DNA of 64,000 bases from Prochlorococcus sp. AG-347-J14 (GTDB taxonomy: Bacteria > Cyanobacteriota > Cyanobacteriia > PCC-6307 > Cyanobiaceae): the NCBI GenBank assembly GCA_003281505.1, contig QCBU01000002.1:124001-188000 (forward strand). Reading direction: 5' to 3'. The notes under the pieces were generated by a model that saw nothing but the letters and a program-made list of their open reading frames with translations, searched no databases and had not been told where the DNA came from. This document shows, piece by piece, positions 48,247 to 58,198 of this stretch. A program made the position numbers and the translations under genes. Position 1 is the first letter of the stretch. Each line of letters opens with the position of its first letter.

Positions 48247-49767
48247 ATGATCAGCTCACAGAAAGATAGTTTTTTAAAGGCTTACAAAGAAGGTAAAAAT
48301 TTTATACCTATCATTCAAACTTGGCCAGCAGATTTAGAGACTCCATTGTCGACTTGGTTAAAATTATCTTCAAAAGATTCCCATGGTGTTTTTCTTGAAT
48401 CTGTTGAAGGTGGGGAAAGTTTAGGTAGGTGGAGTATTGTTGCTACTAGACCTCTTTGGGAAGCCGTTTGTTATGGAGAAGAAATAGTTAAAACTTGGAA
48501 TAATGGCAAAACTGAAACACATAAAGGTGATCCTTTTGAAATCTTAAGAAGTTGGACAAAGGAATATAAGTCAACCATGCTTGATGACTTACCATCAATT
48601 GGACAGTTATATGGATCTTGGAGTTATGAATTAATAAATCGAATAGAACCAAGCGTTCCTATAAATGCAATATCAGAAAACAATATTCCTTATGGTTCAT
48701 GGATGTTTTTTGATCAATTAGTTGTTTTTGATCAAATAAAAAGATGCATTACTGCAGTGGTTTATGTAGATATAACTTCGTCAAAAGAGTCTTCGATTGA
48801 AGAGTTGTATCTGAGCGCAATTTCTAGAATTCAAAAAACTAGAAATTTAATGAGAGTTCCTCTAAAAGAAAATGAGTTTTTAGATTGGAATGAAAATGAG
48901 AATCTGAATTTAGATCTAGAAAGTAATTGGAAGAAAAAAGATTTTGAGGATGCAGTTCTCTCTGCAAAAGAATATATAAAAAAGGGAGATATCTTCCAAA
49001 TAGTCATAAGTCAGAGATTCCAAACTCAAGTCAATAATGATCCCTTTAATTTATATAGAAGTTTGAGGATGGTTAATCCATCTCCATACATGTCATTTTT
49101 TGATTTTGGATCATGGTTCCTAATAGGTTCAAGCCCTGAAGTAATGGTTAAAGCCGAAAAAAATAAAAATAGTCAGATTGTTGCAAGCTTAAGACCAATA
49201 GCTGGCACAAGACCTAGAGGTATTGATAATCAACAAGACTTGGAATTACAAGAGGATTTATTAAAAGATCCAAAAGAGATAGCTGAGCATGTAATGCTCA
49301 TTGATCTTGGGAGAAATGATCTTGGAAGAGTTTGTGAAATTGGTACTGTGAAGGTCAAGGATTTAATGGTTATTGAGAAATATTCACATGTTATGCATAT
49401 AGTTAGTGAAGTTGAGGGAATCTTAAAAAATAATGCTGATGTATGGGATTTGCTAAAAGCATCTTTCCCCGCTGGGACAGTGACTGGTGCGCCAAAAATA
49501 AGAGCTATGCAATTAATTAATCACTTTGAAAAAGATGCCAGAGGACCCTATGCTGGTGTTTACGGATCTATTGATGTTAATGGTGCATTAAATACAGCAA
49601 TCACAATAAGAACTATGATAGTTAAACCCTCAAGAGATGGTAAATATGATGTTTCAGTGCAAGCAGGAGCTGGAATAGTTGCTGATTCTTTTCCTGAAAG
49701 TGAATATCAAGAGACAATAAATAAAGCAAAGGGGATACTAAAAGCATTAGCCTGTTTGGATAAATAA
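48247..49767 (+). CDS. trpE: anthranilate synthase component I
   Basis: 506 residues. The C-terminal chorismate-binding domain shows FQIVISQRF, PYMSFFDFGSWFLIGSSPEVMV, PIAGTRPRG, MLIDLGRNDLGRV and AGTVTGAPKIRAMQLI, all conserved. A role as p-aminobenzoate synthase is possible in principle, but the N-terminal domain and neighbourhood favour TrpE. The glutaminase partner trpG is not nearby. It overlaps gshA by one base. Confidence 0.92.
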   Translation: MISSQKDSFLKAYKEGKNFIPIIQTWPADLETPLSTWLKLSSKDSHGVFLESVEGGESLGRWSIVATRPLWEAVCYGEEIVKTWNNGKTETHKGDPFEILRSWTKEYKSTMLDDLPSIGQLYGSWSYELINRIEPSVPINAISENNIPYGSWMFFDQLVVFDQIKRCITAVVYVDITSSKESSIEELYLSAISRIQKTRNLMRVPLKENEFLDWNENENLNLDLESNWKKKDFEDAVLSAKEYIKKGDIFQIVISQRFQTQVNNDPFNLYRSLRMVNPSPYMSFFDFGSWFLIGSSPEVMVKAEKNKNSQIVASLRPIAGTRPRGIDNQQDLELQEDLLKDPKEIAEHVMLIDLGRNDLGRVCEIGTVKVKDLMVIEKYSHVMHIVSEVEGILKNNADVWDLLKASFPAGTVTGAPKIRAMQLINHFEKDARGPYAGVYGSIDVNGALNTAITIRTMIVKPSRDGKYDVSVQAGAGIVADSFPESEYQETINKAKGILKALACLDK

Positions 49768-50876
49768 TGAGTCAAAATAATCTTTATAAGGGTTTTGAGG
49801 TGGAACTTTTTACAGGTTCTTTAAATTCTCATATTGGTGTTTCGACTGATATTGAGAGAGAATTTTCTGATTTTGTAAAAGAACCAGATAACAGAAATGT
49901 TGAATATATAACTACGCCTGAAAAAGACTACAAGTTTTTATACGAGAAATTAATAACCCCAAGAAAAAAGTTAAGGAAGTGGCTAAATACTAAAAAATTA
50001 ACAATCATTCCCTCATCCACACTTTGTTTTAAACATGATATTCAATTTCAAAGATCTGATATTGACAACGCCTATCATCAATTTATTCAAGATAATTATG
50101 GAACCGCTATTGCAACTTCAAGTGTACACATAAACGTAGGAATAGATGATATCGATAAGCTATTTGCGGCTATTAGACTGATAAGATCTGAGGCTGCTTT
50201 ATATTTATCCCTAAGTGCTAGTTCACCTTTTTTAAATAATAAAATTACTGATAATCATTCTCAGAGATGGATGCAGTTCCCTAAAACACCAAGTAAGGTG
50301 CCTTTTTTTCTAAATCATGATTCTTATATCGCTTGGATCGAAGAAAATATAGCTAATAAAAATATGCAAAATATCAGGCATTTTTGGTCTTCAATCCGAC
50401 CCAATGGTCCCCAAAGACCTTTAATTCTAGATCGTTTGGAATTAAGAATTTGTGATTTTGTTCACGATATTAATCTGCTTTTAGGGATAACAGCCATGAT
50501 AGAACTAAGGATTTTAAAGCTTTTTGAAAATATAAATACCTTAGATCCTATGAATGCTAGTATTTTTTCTATGGATGAGTTGTCAGAAATATGTGATCAG
50601 AATGAAATTAATGCTGCTAAAGATAGTCTGAATTCAGAGTTAATTAACTGGCAAGATGGCAAAAAAGTTATTTGTAGAGAATGGATTCAAAGCTTACTAT
50701 CAGATTTATCATTCACAGCAGAAAATTTTAGTATGAAACATCTTTTAGATCCTATATATAAAGTGCTTGAAGAAGGCAATCAATCTATGAAATGGATTAA
50801 TCAATATGAAAAAGGGCTTTCTATTGAGCAGATAATGAAAATTTCTATCGAAGATATGATTAGGAGTGAGGCCTAG
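49767..50876 (+). CDS. gshA: glutamate--cysteine ligase, cyanobacterial type
   Basis: 369 residues. It matches the cyanobacterial GshA family (KGFEVELFTGSL at the start, TAIATSSVHINVGI near 117, and the HFWSSIRPNGPQRP-type segment near 206). It performs the first step of glutathione synthesis. The one-base overlap with trpE indicates an operon. The family is distant from E. coli GshA. Confidence 0.88.
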   Translation: MSQNNLYKGFEVELFTGSLNSHIGVSTDIEREFSDFVKEPDNRNVEYITTPEKDYKFLYEKLITPRKKLRKWLNTKKLTIIPSSTLCFKHDIQFQRSDIDNAYHQFIQDNYGTAIATSSVHINVGIDDIDKLFAAIRLIRSEAALYLSLSASSPFLNNKITDNHSQRWMQFPKTPSKVPFFLNHDSYIAWIEENIANKNMQNIRHFWSSIRPNGPQRPLILDRLELRICDFVHDINLLLGITAMIELRILKLFENINTLDPMNASIFSMDELSEICDQNEINAAKDSLNSELINWQDGKKVICREWIQSLLSDLSFTAENFSMKHLLDPIYKVLEEGNQSMKWINQYEKGLSIEQIMKISIEDMIRSEA

Positions 50877-50937
50877 AATGTTTGATTATTTAAATAAACT
50901 TTGATCTGAACATTTTCACTTGTGACATAATGATTAT

Positions 50938-53907
50938 ATGGAATCTTTTCGACAGGTAAAAAATAATAACGTGGATCTGATAAGTAACAATGATCCACTT
51001 GATAAAAATCGTCTTTTAATTGAAGATCTCTGGGAATCTGTGCTCAGAGAAGAATGCCCAAATGATCAAGCAGAGAGATTGATACAGCTTAAAGAATTAA
51101 GTTATTCAAAACAAATTGATGGTGACAGTTCAAAAACTTTTAAAAATGAAATAGTTGATATTGTAAATTCCATGGATTTAGCAGAATCTATAGCAGCAGC
51201 ACGGGCGTTTTCATTATATTTTCAACTCGTGAATATATTGGAACAAAGAGTTGAGGAAGATAGATATATTCAAAGCTTTACCAATAAGGATGTTCAAAAA
51301 TCGCCCGATAATCTTGATCCTTTTGCCCCAGCATTGGCTAGACAAAATGCTCCAGTAACTTTTAGAGAATTATTTTACAGGCTAAGGAAATTAAATGTAC
51401 CTCCAGGCAAATTAGAGGAGTTATTGCAGGAAATGGATATTCGTTTAGTTTTTACTGCACATCCGACGGAGATCGTAAGACATACGATTAGACATAAGCA
51501 AACAAGAGTAGCAAATTTGTTAAAAAAAATACAGATTGAGCAATTTCTAACAAAAGAAGAAAAAATTTCTCTAAAAACCCAATTAAAAGAGGAAGTAAGA
51601 CTTTGGTGGAGAACAGATGAATTGCATCAATTTAAACCTTCAGTTTTAGATGAAGTTGATTATGCCTTGCATTATTTTCAGCAAGTTTTATTTAATGCGA
51701 TGCCTCAATTGAGGGGCAGGATCGCTGAAGCACTTACCGAAAATTATCCAGATGTTCAGTTGCCTTCAGAATCTTTTTGTAACTTCGGTTCATGGGTAGG
51801 ATCTGATAGGGACGGTAATCCATCGGTCACTCCGGAGATAACATGGAGAACTGCTTGCTACCAAAGGCAGTTGATGTTGGAAAGATATATTATTGCGACG
51901 TCTAATCTTAGAGATCAATTAAGTGTGTCGATGCAATGGAGTCAAGTCAGTTCTTCCCTATTAGAGTCACTCGAAACTGACAGGGTTAAGTTCCCTGAAA
52001 TATATGAAGCTAGAGCTACAAGGTATAGATCAGAACCCTACAGATTAAAATTAAGCTATATTTTAGAAAAACTAAGGTTAACACAAGAAAGAAATAATTT
52101 ATTAGCTGATAGTGGGTGGAAATTTGACTTGGAGGGAGAAACTGATAACAAAAATCTAGATAAAGTTGAAAACTTATATTACAAGTCAGTAAACGAATTT
52201 ACTTATGATCTCGAACTAATTAAAAATAGCTTGATTAGTACAGATTTAACTTGTGAGTCCGTAGATACTTTACTTACTCAGGTTCATATTTTTGGATTTT
52301 CTTTAGCAAGTCTGGATATTCGTCAAGAGAGTACAAGGCATAGTGACGCTATACAAGAGCTTACAAGTTATCTTGATTTATCTGTTCAGTATGACCAAAT
52401 GTCTGAGGAAGAGAAAATTAAATGGCTTATAGACGAATTAAATACAAAAAGGCCTTTAATTCCATCTGACGTTAACTGGACAAAAACTACAGAAGAAACT
52501 TTTTCAGTTTTTAAAATGGTTAAGAGACTACAGCAAGAATTTGGAAGTCGCATTTGTCATTCTTATGTAATTTCAATGAGTCATAGTGCATCTGATTTGC
52601 TTGAAGTTCTCTTGCTGGCAAAAGAAATGGGACTTCTTGATCAAAATTCACAAAAGTCAAAATTATTAGTTGTTCCTCTTTTTGAAACTGTGGAAGACCT
52701 TAAAAGAGCACCAGAAGTAATGGAAAAGTTGTTTAAATTAGATTTCTATAGATCATTATTGCCAAAAGTAGGAGAATCTTTTAAACCTCTGCAAGAATTA
52801 ATGCTTGGATATTCTGATAGCAATAAAGATTCAGGGTTTGTTTCTAGTAATTGGGAAATTCATAGAGCTCAAATAGCTCTTCAAAATCTCTCAAGTAGAA
52901 ATAACATATTGCTAAGACTTTTTCATGGAAGAGGTGGTTCTGTAGGGAGGGGAGGAGGCCCAGCCTATCAGGCAATATTGGCTCAACCAAGCGGTACTTT
53001 AAAAGGGCGAATAAAAATAACAGAACAAGGTGAAGTTTTAGCTTCTAAATATAGTCTTCCCGAACTAGCTTTGTACAATCTTGAGACTGTAACTACAGCG
53101 GTAATTCAAAATAGTTTGGTAAATAATAGACTTGACGCCACTCCAGAATGGAATCAATTAATGTCTAGGTTGGCAGAAACATCAAGGTCTCATTACAGAA
53201 AATTAGTGCATGAGAATCCTGATCTGTTAAATTTCTTTCAAGAGGTCACTCCAATAGAAGAAATAAGTAAATTACAGATATCTAGTAGGCCTGCTAGAAG
53301 AAAAAAAGGTGCAAAAGATTTGTCAAGTTTAAGAGCTATTCCATGGGTATTTGGCTGGACACAAAGTAGATTTCTTTTACCAAGTTGGTTTGGAGTAGGC
53401 ACTGCATTGTCATCTGAATTAAATTCAGATCCACAACAAATTGAATTATTAAGAGTTCTGCATCAAAGATGGCCATTTTTTAGGATGCTCATATCTAAGG
53501 TAGAAATGACATTATCTAAGGTGGATTTGGAAGTTGCTAGATATTATGTTGATACTCTTGGCAGTAAAGAAAATAAAGATTCTTTTGATGATATTTTTGA
53601 AGTAATTTCTAAGGAATATAATCTTACAAAATCTTTAATACTTGAAATTACTGGTAAAAATAAGCTCCTAGAATCTGATAGAGACTTGAAATCATCAGTA
53701 AGCTTGAGAAATAAGACAATTATTCCATTAGGGTTTTTGCAGGTTTCACTTCTAAGAAGATTAAGAGACCAGACAAGACAACCTCCAATAAGCGAATTTA
53801 TGATAGATAAAGATGAATCTAGAAGGGCTTACAGCAGAAGTGAACTATTGAGGGGAGCACTTTTAACTATTAATGGGATAGCAGCTGGCATGAGAAATAC
53901 AGGTTGA
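50938..53907 (+). CDS. ppc: phosphoenolpyruvate carboxylase
   Basis: 989 residues. Catalytic motifs are [13 protein letters not shown] (near 178, His), [14 protein letters not shown] (near 624, Lys) and [16 protein letters not shown] (near 663, Arg). It adds bicarbonate to PEP to give oxaloacetate, replenishing the TCA intermediates used for amino acids. The C-terminal end MRNTG matches the invariant tail. The next gene starts 3 bp later. Confidence 0.98.
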   Translation: MESFRQVKNNNVDLISNNDPLDKNRLLIEDLWESVLREECPNDQAERLIQLKELSYSKQIDGDSSKTFKNEIVDIVNSMDLAESIAAARAFSLYFQLVNILEQRVEEDRYIQSFTNKDVQKSPDNLDPFAPALARQNAPVTFRELFYRLRKLNVPPGKLEELLQEMDIRLVFTAHPTEIVRHTIRHKQTRVANLLKKIQIEQFLTKEEKISLKTQLKEEVRLWWRTDELHQFKPSVLDEVDYALHYFQQVLFNAMPQLRGRIAEALTENYPDVQLPSESFCNFGSWVGSDRDGNPSVTPEITWRTACYQRQLMLERYIIATSNLRDQLSVSMQWSQVSSSLLESLETDRVKFPEIYEARATRYRSEPYRLKLSYILEKLRLTQERNNLLADSGWKFDLEGETDNKNLDKVENLYYKSVNEFTYDLELIKNSLISTDLTCESVDTLLTQVHIFGFSLASLDIRQESTRHSDAIQELTSYLDLSVQYDQMSEEEKIKWLIDELNTKRPLIPSDVNWTKTTEETFSVFKMVKRLQQEFGSRICHSYVISMSHSASDLLEVLLLAKEMGLLDQNSQKSKLLVVPLFETVEDLKRAPEVMEKLFKLDFYRSLLPKVGESFKPLQELMLGYSDSNKDSGFVSSNWEIHRAQIALQNLSSRNNILLRLFHGRGGSVGRGGGPAYQAILAQPSGTLKGRIKITEQGEVLASKYSLPELALYNLETVTTAVIQNSLVNNRLDATPEWNQLMSRLAETSRSHYRKLVHENPDLLNFFQEVTPIEEISKLQISSRPARRKKGAKDLSSLRAIPWVFGWTQSRFLLPSWFGVGTALSSELNSDPQQIELLRVLHQRWPFFRMLISKVEMTLSKVDLEVARYYVDTLGSKENKDSFDDIFEVISKEYNLTKSLILEITGKNKLLESDRDLKSSVSLRNKTIIPLGFLQVSLLRRLRDQTRQPPISEFMIDKDESRRAYSRSELLRGALLTINGIAAGMRNTG

Positions 53908-53910
53908 TAA

Positions 53911-54357
53911 TTGCAGTATTTTTCTAAAAAAAAACTTGTTCTCCCAGAAGGTTATTTTGTTAACTCTTCTCAAATTCCATTAGCTAAAGAAGTTAATAAA
54001 CTTTTAGCAAATTGTGGTTGTGAGACGTTTCCAATAAAACCTCTTTCTGAGGCTATTCAGAAAAGTAATTTCTTTTTTACCATAGAGAATGAATTAAAGA
54101 ATAAATTATATGGTTTTGTAAGGGTTACTTCAGACAGGGGATTGAATGCTAACTTGTGGAATTTATGTGCATTGCCAGGGAATAATCAGCAACTTTATTA
54201 TTCAATATTGCTTCAAGTAACTCTTGAGAAAATAAATAGAGAAATGCCTGGATGCAGTATTTCTGTACAGGCTCCAGTATCTTCGTTTTTAAGTTTAGAG
54301 GAAAATGGATTTATACTAGATCCAAATGGAATAAGGGTAATGGGATATAAACTTTAA
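53911..54357 (+). CDS. putative GNAT-like protein of unknown function
   Basis: 148 residues starting from TTG 53911. It resembles the acetyltransferase fold in its order of strands and helices (KLYGFVRVTSDRGLNANLWNLCALPG, SILLQVTLEKI, GCSISVQAPVSSFLSLEENGF), with a possible pyrophosphate-binding segment replaced by PGNNQQ. I cannot name it. It ends 11 bp before tRNA-Arg(CCG) on the opposite strand. Confidence 0.6.
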   Translation: MQYFSKKKLVLPEGYFVNSSQIPLAKEVNKLLANCGCETFPIKPLSEAIQKSNFFFTIENELKNKLYGFVRVTSDRGLNANLWNLCALPGNNQQLYYSILLQVTLEKINREMPGCSISVQAPVSSFLSLEENGFILDPNGIRVMGYKL

Positions 54358-54368
54358 AAATCATTTTA

Positions 54369-54442
54369 CGAGCATGGAGGGATTCGAACCCCCGACTCTC
54401 AGAACCGGAATCTGATGCTCTATCCAACTGAGCTACATGCCC
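54369..54442 (-). tRNA. trnR: tRNA-Arg (anticodon CCG)
   Basis: 74 nt on the minus strand. Acceptor strands GGGCATG and CATGCTC pair (one G-T), discriminator G. The anticodon loop TTCCGGT gives CCG, reading CGG, and the T arm is GGGGGTTCGAATCCCTC. The 3' CCA is not encoded. It is divergent from recF with 77 bp between. Confidence 0.97.
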
Positions 54443-54519
54443 TTTAATTTTTCAATTTCTTTAAAGAAAATCTAAATATTTTAAACTTAGCTAATTTAAT
54501 TAATGAATGCACAAAAAAA

Positions 54520-55611
54520 ATTTTTTTAAATAAATTAAAAATTAAAAATTTTCGGAACCATAAAAGTTTTGAAATTGATCTAAAAGAGCAAAGAGCAATT
54601 GTTCTTGGCTGCAATGGTATTGGCAAATCAAATTTACTTGAATCGGTTGAATTTTTAAGTCAATTAAAATCTAATAGAGCACTAAGCGATAAAGATTTAA
54701 TAGAGAACGATAGTGATATGGCTGTAGTTATAGGACAGATAAATTTTAAAGACGATTTAAAGTTAAATTTATTCCGTAAAGGTCCTAAAAGAATTTATGT
54801 TAATGAATCAATCTTGAAAAAACAGAGTGAAATAAAGAATTATATTCAGAGTGTATGTTTCTGTTCTAATGACATAGATATTGTTAGAAGTGAACCAAGT
54901 TATCGAAGAACATGGATTGATAAAGTCGTATTTCAGCTTGAACCTGTATATCTAGACCTGATAAGTAGATTTAATAGGCTTTTAAAACAAAGAAGTCATT
55001 TTTGGCGTTCGGAAAGTTTCTTAAAAACCCAATCCACAGATATTGTTGAAAGCTTTGATATTCAAATGTCAATAATAAGTACAAGAATTTTTCGGCGCAG
55101 AAGAAGAGCTTTATTAAAAATAAAACCATATGTTGAATATTGGCATAATCATTTAAGTAAATCTCAAGAGCAAATAGACATAAATTATCTATCGGGGATA
55201 CAAAATATAAGTCCAGAAGAAGAAGAAGAAGAAGTTATTAGTAAAAAAATAGCAGAACAACTCTTAAATCAGCGTTCAATAGAAGCATTGACTGGTAAAT
55301 GTAATTTTGGCCCTCATCGTGATGATATTGAGTTTCTAATTAATAATGTTTCAGTTAGAAAATATGGTTCCTCAGGACAGCAAAGAACTTTTATCTTAGC
55401 TTTAAAGATGGCTGAACTCGATTTATTAACTAAAACATTAAATGTTCCACCAATACTTATATTAGATGATGTCTTGGCGGAATTAGATTTAACCAGGCAA
55501 AATTTATTATTAAATTCTGTTGGTAAAGATAGTCAATGTTTTATAAGTGCGACACATTTAGATAAATTTAATCAGTCTTTCTTAGGCTCTTCACAAATGA
55601 TTCACTTATAA
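54520..55611 (+). CDS. recF: DNA recombination and gap repair protein RecF, non-standard start
   Basis: 363 residues from an ATT codon at 54520. The Walker A is GCNGIGKSN, at 54607-54633, and the signature and Walker B regions SSGQQRTFILALK and LILDDVLAELD lie near the C terminus. The N-terminal segment reads (I)FLNKLKIKNFRNH, the usual RecF beginning. From the stop at 54445 to Walker A there is no ATG, GTG, TTG or CTG in this frame. Two ATGs (54503, 54507) lie in other frames. With one extra base in the A8T7 run (54511 onwards) the ATG at 54503 would read into recF. ATT use or slippage is inferred. The first in-frame ATG (54718) lies after Walker A and is too late. Confidence 0.8.
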   Translation: MFLNKLKIKNFRNHKSFEIDLKEQRAIVLGCNGIGKSNLLESVEFLSQLKSNRALSDKDLIENDSDMAVVIGQINFKDDLKLNLFRKGPKRIYVNESILKKQSEIKNYIQSVCFCSNDIDIVRSEPSYRRTWIDKVVFQLEPVYLDLISRFNRLLKQRSHFWRSESFLKTQSTDIVESFDIQMSIISTRIFRRRRRALLKIKPYVEYWHNHLSKSQEQIDINYLSGIQNISPEEEEEEVISKKIAEQLLNQRSIEALTGKCNFGPHRDDIEFLINNVSVRKYGSSGQQRTFILALKMAELDLLTKTLNVPPILILDDVLAELDLTRQNLLLNSVGKDSQCFISATHLDKFNQSFLGSSQMIHL

Positions 55612-55663
55612 TTTTTAAAAAGCATGTTTTTTAGCTATTCTTAATTTCATATAAATTTCTTAA

Positions 55664-56098
55664 ATGGAAATCTACAAAAAAAGTCAAATTTTAAGTTCTT
55701 TAAGTAATGAGCAAAAATTAATTCATCAAAGTAAACACCTTTTGTTGGAACTTTATAGATGCGATCGCGAAAAATTAAATGACGAATCCTTTTTGCGCTG
55801 TATTTTAAATAGAGCTGCTAAATTGGCAAATGCAACAGTTTTGAATTTGATAAGTAATAAATTTGAGCCTCAGGGCGTTACAGCAATTGCATTACTGGCA
55901 GAATCTCATATTTCAATACATACTTGGCCTGAATCTAATTATTCGGCAGTTGATATTTTTACATGTGGTCAAAATATGATGCCTGAACTAGCTAGTCAAT
56001 ATTTAATTGAGTCTTTGATGGCTAAAGAACATTCTTTGCGTGTCTTTAAGCGAAATCCACCTTCAGCAGTCTCTAATCAGATCAGAACGGTTGTTTGA
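55664..56098 (+). CDS. speD: S-adenosylmethionine decarboxylase proenzyme
   Basis: 144 residues, the short bacterial form. The proenzyme cuts itself between Glu80 and Ser81 (LAESHISIHTWPE), Ser81 becoming the pyruvoyl group; His86 and the later Cys in DIFTCG are also conserved. It produces the aminopropyl donor for spermidine. It follows recF by 52 bp. Spermidine synthase is not in the window. Confidence 0.96.
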   Translation: MEIYKKSQILSSLSNEQKLIHQSKHLLLELYRCDREKLNDESFLRCILNRAAKLANATVLNLISNKFEPQGVTAIALLAESHISIHTWPESNYSAVDIFTCGQNMMPELASQYLIESLMAKEHSLRVFKRNPPSAVSNQIRTVV

Positions 56099-56104
56099 CA
56101 ATAT

Positions 56105-56950
56105 TTACCTATTTAATTTTCCGCTTACAAGTCCCTCAAGATCTAAACTTGTGCAATTAAATCCTAAATTAGAAAAATATTGAACTAACTCACTAAAATT
56201 ATATTTGTTAAAAAAATGCTTTAATTCATTTTGGGGAATTTCTATTCTTGCAGTTGAGCCTTGGCATCTAACTCTAACCTCCGATATTCCACATTCTTTA
56301 AGATATTCTTCTGCTTTCTCAACCATTTTTAGCCTTTCACTAGTTATTTCATGGCCATAAGGAAATCTTGATGATAAACAAGGTTGAGCAGGTTTATCCC
56401 ACCAAGGAAAACCCAATGCTCTTGATATATCCCTAATGTCTTGTTTTGAGACTTTAAATTTTGCAAGGGGAGAGATAACTCCTGCTTCTTTTGAGGCTTG
56501 TATACCTGGTCTGTAATCTTTAAGGTCATCCAGATTGACTCCATCTAAAACTATCTTGTAATTAAGTTTTTGAGAGAGGTAGGTTGTATGTTTGTGGAGC
56601 TCTTTTTTGCATGCAAAGCACCTATCCTTAGGATTTTCACTGTAACTTGATTGGTCTAATTCTGATGTTTTAATCTCTACATGCTTTACTCCAATCCATT
56701 TTGCTTGCCTTCTTGCTTCTTCACGAAGAGTAGTGGCTAATGCAGGAGAAATTCCAGTTATGGCAATTGCTTTGCTACCTAATTGCTCGAATGCTAATGA
56801 TGCTACTAATGTACTGTCAACTCCTCCGGAATAAGCAATACAAACACTATCAAGATTCTTAATGTATCTTCTAATTGTATAAAGCTTTTCACTTTGTTCA
56901 TCAGAGAGAATTTCTAGTTGATTGAACATGCTAATTACTTTAAAATTCAA
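56105..56950 (-). CDS. larE: LarE-like ATP-dependent sulfur transferase (PP-loop)
   Basis: 281 residues. The PP-loop SGGVDS is at 41-46. A CxxC (C111, C114, in RCFACKK) and C191 (QPCLSSRFPYG) follow. LarE donates sulfur to the nickel-pincer cofactor of lactate racemase; one group uses a sacrificial Cys, another a three-Cys 4Fe-4S site. The three cysteines here fit the second group, but that is inference. LarB, LarC and LarA are absent from the neighbourhood, so the true target may differ. A later start at M8 is possible. It converges with speD, six bases apart. Confidence 0.85.
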   Translation of the reverse strand: MNFKVISMFNQLEILSDEQSEKLYTIRRYIKNLDSVCIAYSGGVDSTLVASLAFEQLGSKAIAITGISPALATTLREEARRQAKWIGVKHVEIKTSELDQSSYSENPKDRCFACKKELHKHTTYLSQKLNYKIVLDGVNLDDLKDYRPGIQASKEAGVISPLAKFKVSKQDIRDISRALGFPWWDKPAQPCLSSRFPYGHEITSERLKMVEKAEEYLKECGISEVRVRCQGSTARIEIPQNELKHFFNKYNFSELVQYFSNLGFNCTSLDLEGLVSGKLNR

Positions 56951-57037
56951 ATTACCTATGAATAGGTTGAATTTATTATTAAATCTTTAATAATATTCTT
57001 ATCTATATCTTAGATTAAATTTACTAATTTTGTTCAA

Positions 57038-58198
57038 TTGACGAATACGAGTAGAAATAGAGGAATTGGAATTGTCACAGCAAGTGACAGTCAAGAGCGA
57101 TCAAAAGGTCAGTTACATATTTATGATGGAGAAGGTAAGGGAAAAAGTCAGGCTGCTTTGGGAGTAGTTCTCAGGACAATAGGATTAGGAATATGCGAAA
57201 AAAGACAGTCAAGAGTTTTACTTCTAAGATTTTTAAAAGGCCCTGAGAGACCATATGATGAGGATTCAGCTATAGAGGCTTTACAAAGAGGCTTTCCACA
57301 TTTAATTGACCATGTAAGGACAGGAAGATCCGAATTTTTCACTGCTGACCAAGTTACAAAGTTTGATGTTGGTGAGGCCGAAAGAGGTTGGAATATTGCT
57401 AAAGGAGCAATTGCTAGTTCTCTTTATTCTGTAGTTGTACTAGATGAGTTAAATCCAGTTCTTGATTTAGGAATGCTTGATATCAATGAAGTAGTTGATA
57501 CTCTGCAAAATCGTCCAGATGGATTAGAAATAATTATTACTGGAAGGGCAGCCCCACCCTCTTTGGTAAGAATATCTCAACTCCACTCAGAAATGAGACC
57601 ACGTTTGATAGGAGACTTATCAGAAATATCCAAACAAAGTAGTTCTAGTGGTGGAATTGAGATTTATACAGGTGAAGGAAAGGGTAAATCCACAAGTGCA
57701 CTCGGTAAGGCTCTTCAAGCTATCGGTAAAGGAATATCTCAAGATAAAAGTCATAGAGTTTTAATATTACAGTGGTTAAAAGGTGGAAATGGATATACCG
57801 AAGATGCTGCCATAGAAGCTTTGAGAGAGAGTTACCCTCATTTAGTAGATCATTTGCGTTCAGGCAGAGATGCCATCGTATGGAGAGGTCAACAACAACC
57901 AGTTGATTATGTTGAGGCTGAAAGAGCATGGGAAATTGCTAAAGCTGCTATTTTGTCTGGCTTGTATAAAACAATCATTTTAGATGAATTGAACCCAACT
58001 GTTGATTTAGAGTTGTTACCTGTGGAATCAATACATCAAACGCTCTTAAAAAAACCAGCAGATACAGAAGTTGTAATTACTGGGAGGTGTAAAAATGAAC
58101 CTTCATACTTTGAACTAGCTAATGTTTACTCTGAAATGGTTTGTCATAAGCATTATGCAAATGTGGGAGTTGATTTAAAAAGAGGAGTTGATTACTAA
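57038..58198 (+). CDS. tandem CobO-like corrinoid adenosyltransferase
   Basis: 386 residues made of two CobO-type halves. The first P-loop GEGKGKSQ spans 31-38 and the second GEGKGKST spans 212-219. Each half repeats the pattern AIEAL, PHL-DH-R-GR, EAER-W-IAK and LDELNP (136-140 and 316-320). The first half keeps ITGRAAPPSL, the second has ITGRCKNEP. CobO adenosylates cobalt in the corrin ring and works as a dimer, so this looks like a fused dimer. Start is TTG 57038. It runs into the convergent MoeB gene with a 4-bp overlap. Confidence 0.85.
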   Translation: MTNTSRNRGIGIVTASDSQERSKGQLHIYDGEGKGKSQAALGVVLRTIGLGICEKRQSRVLLLRFLKGPERPYDEDSAIEALQRGFPHLIDHVRTGRSEFFTADQVTKFDVGEAERGWNIAKGAIASSLYSVVVLDELNPVLDLGMLDINEVVDTLQNRPDGLEIIITGRAAPPSLVRISQLHSEMRPRLIGDLSEISKQSSSSGGIEIYTGEGKGKSTSALGKALQAIGKGISQDKSHRVLILQWLKGGNGYTEDAAIEALRESYPHLVDHLRSGRDAIVWRGQQQPVDYVEAERAWEIAKAAILSGLYKTIILDELNPTVDLELLPVESIHQTLLKKPADTEVVITGRCKNEPSYFELANVYSEMVCHKHYANVGVDLKRGVDY

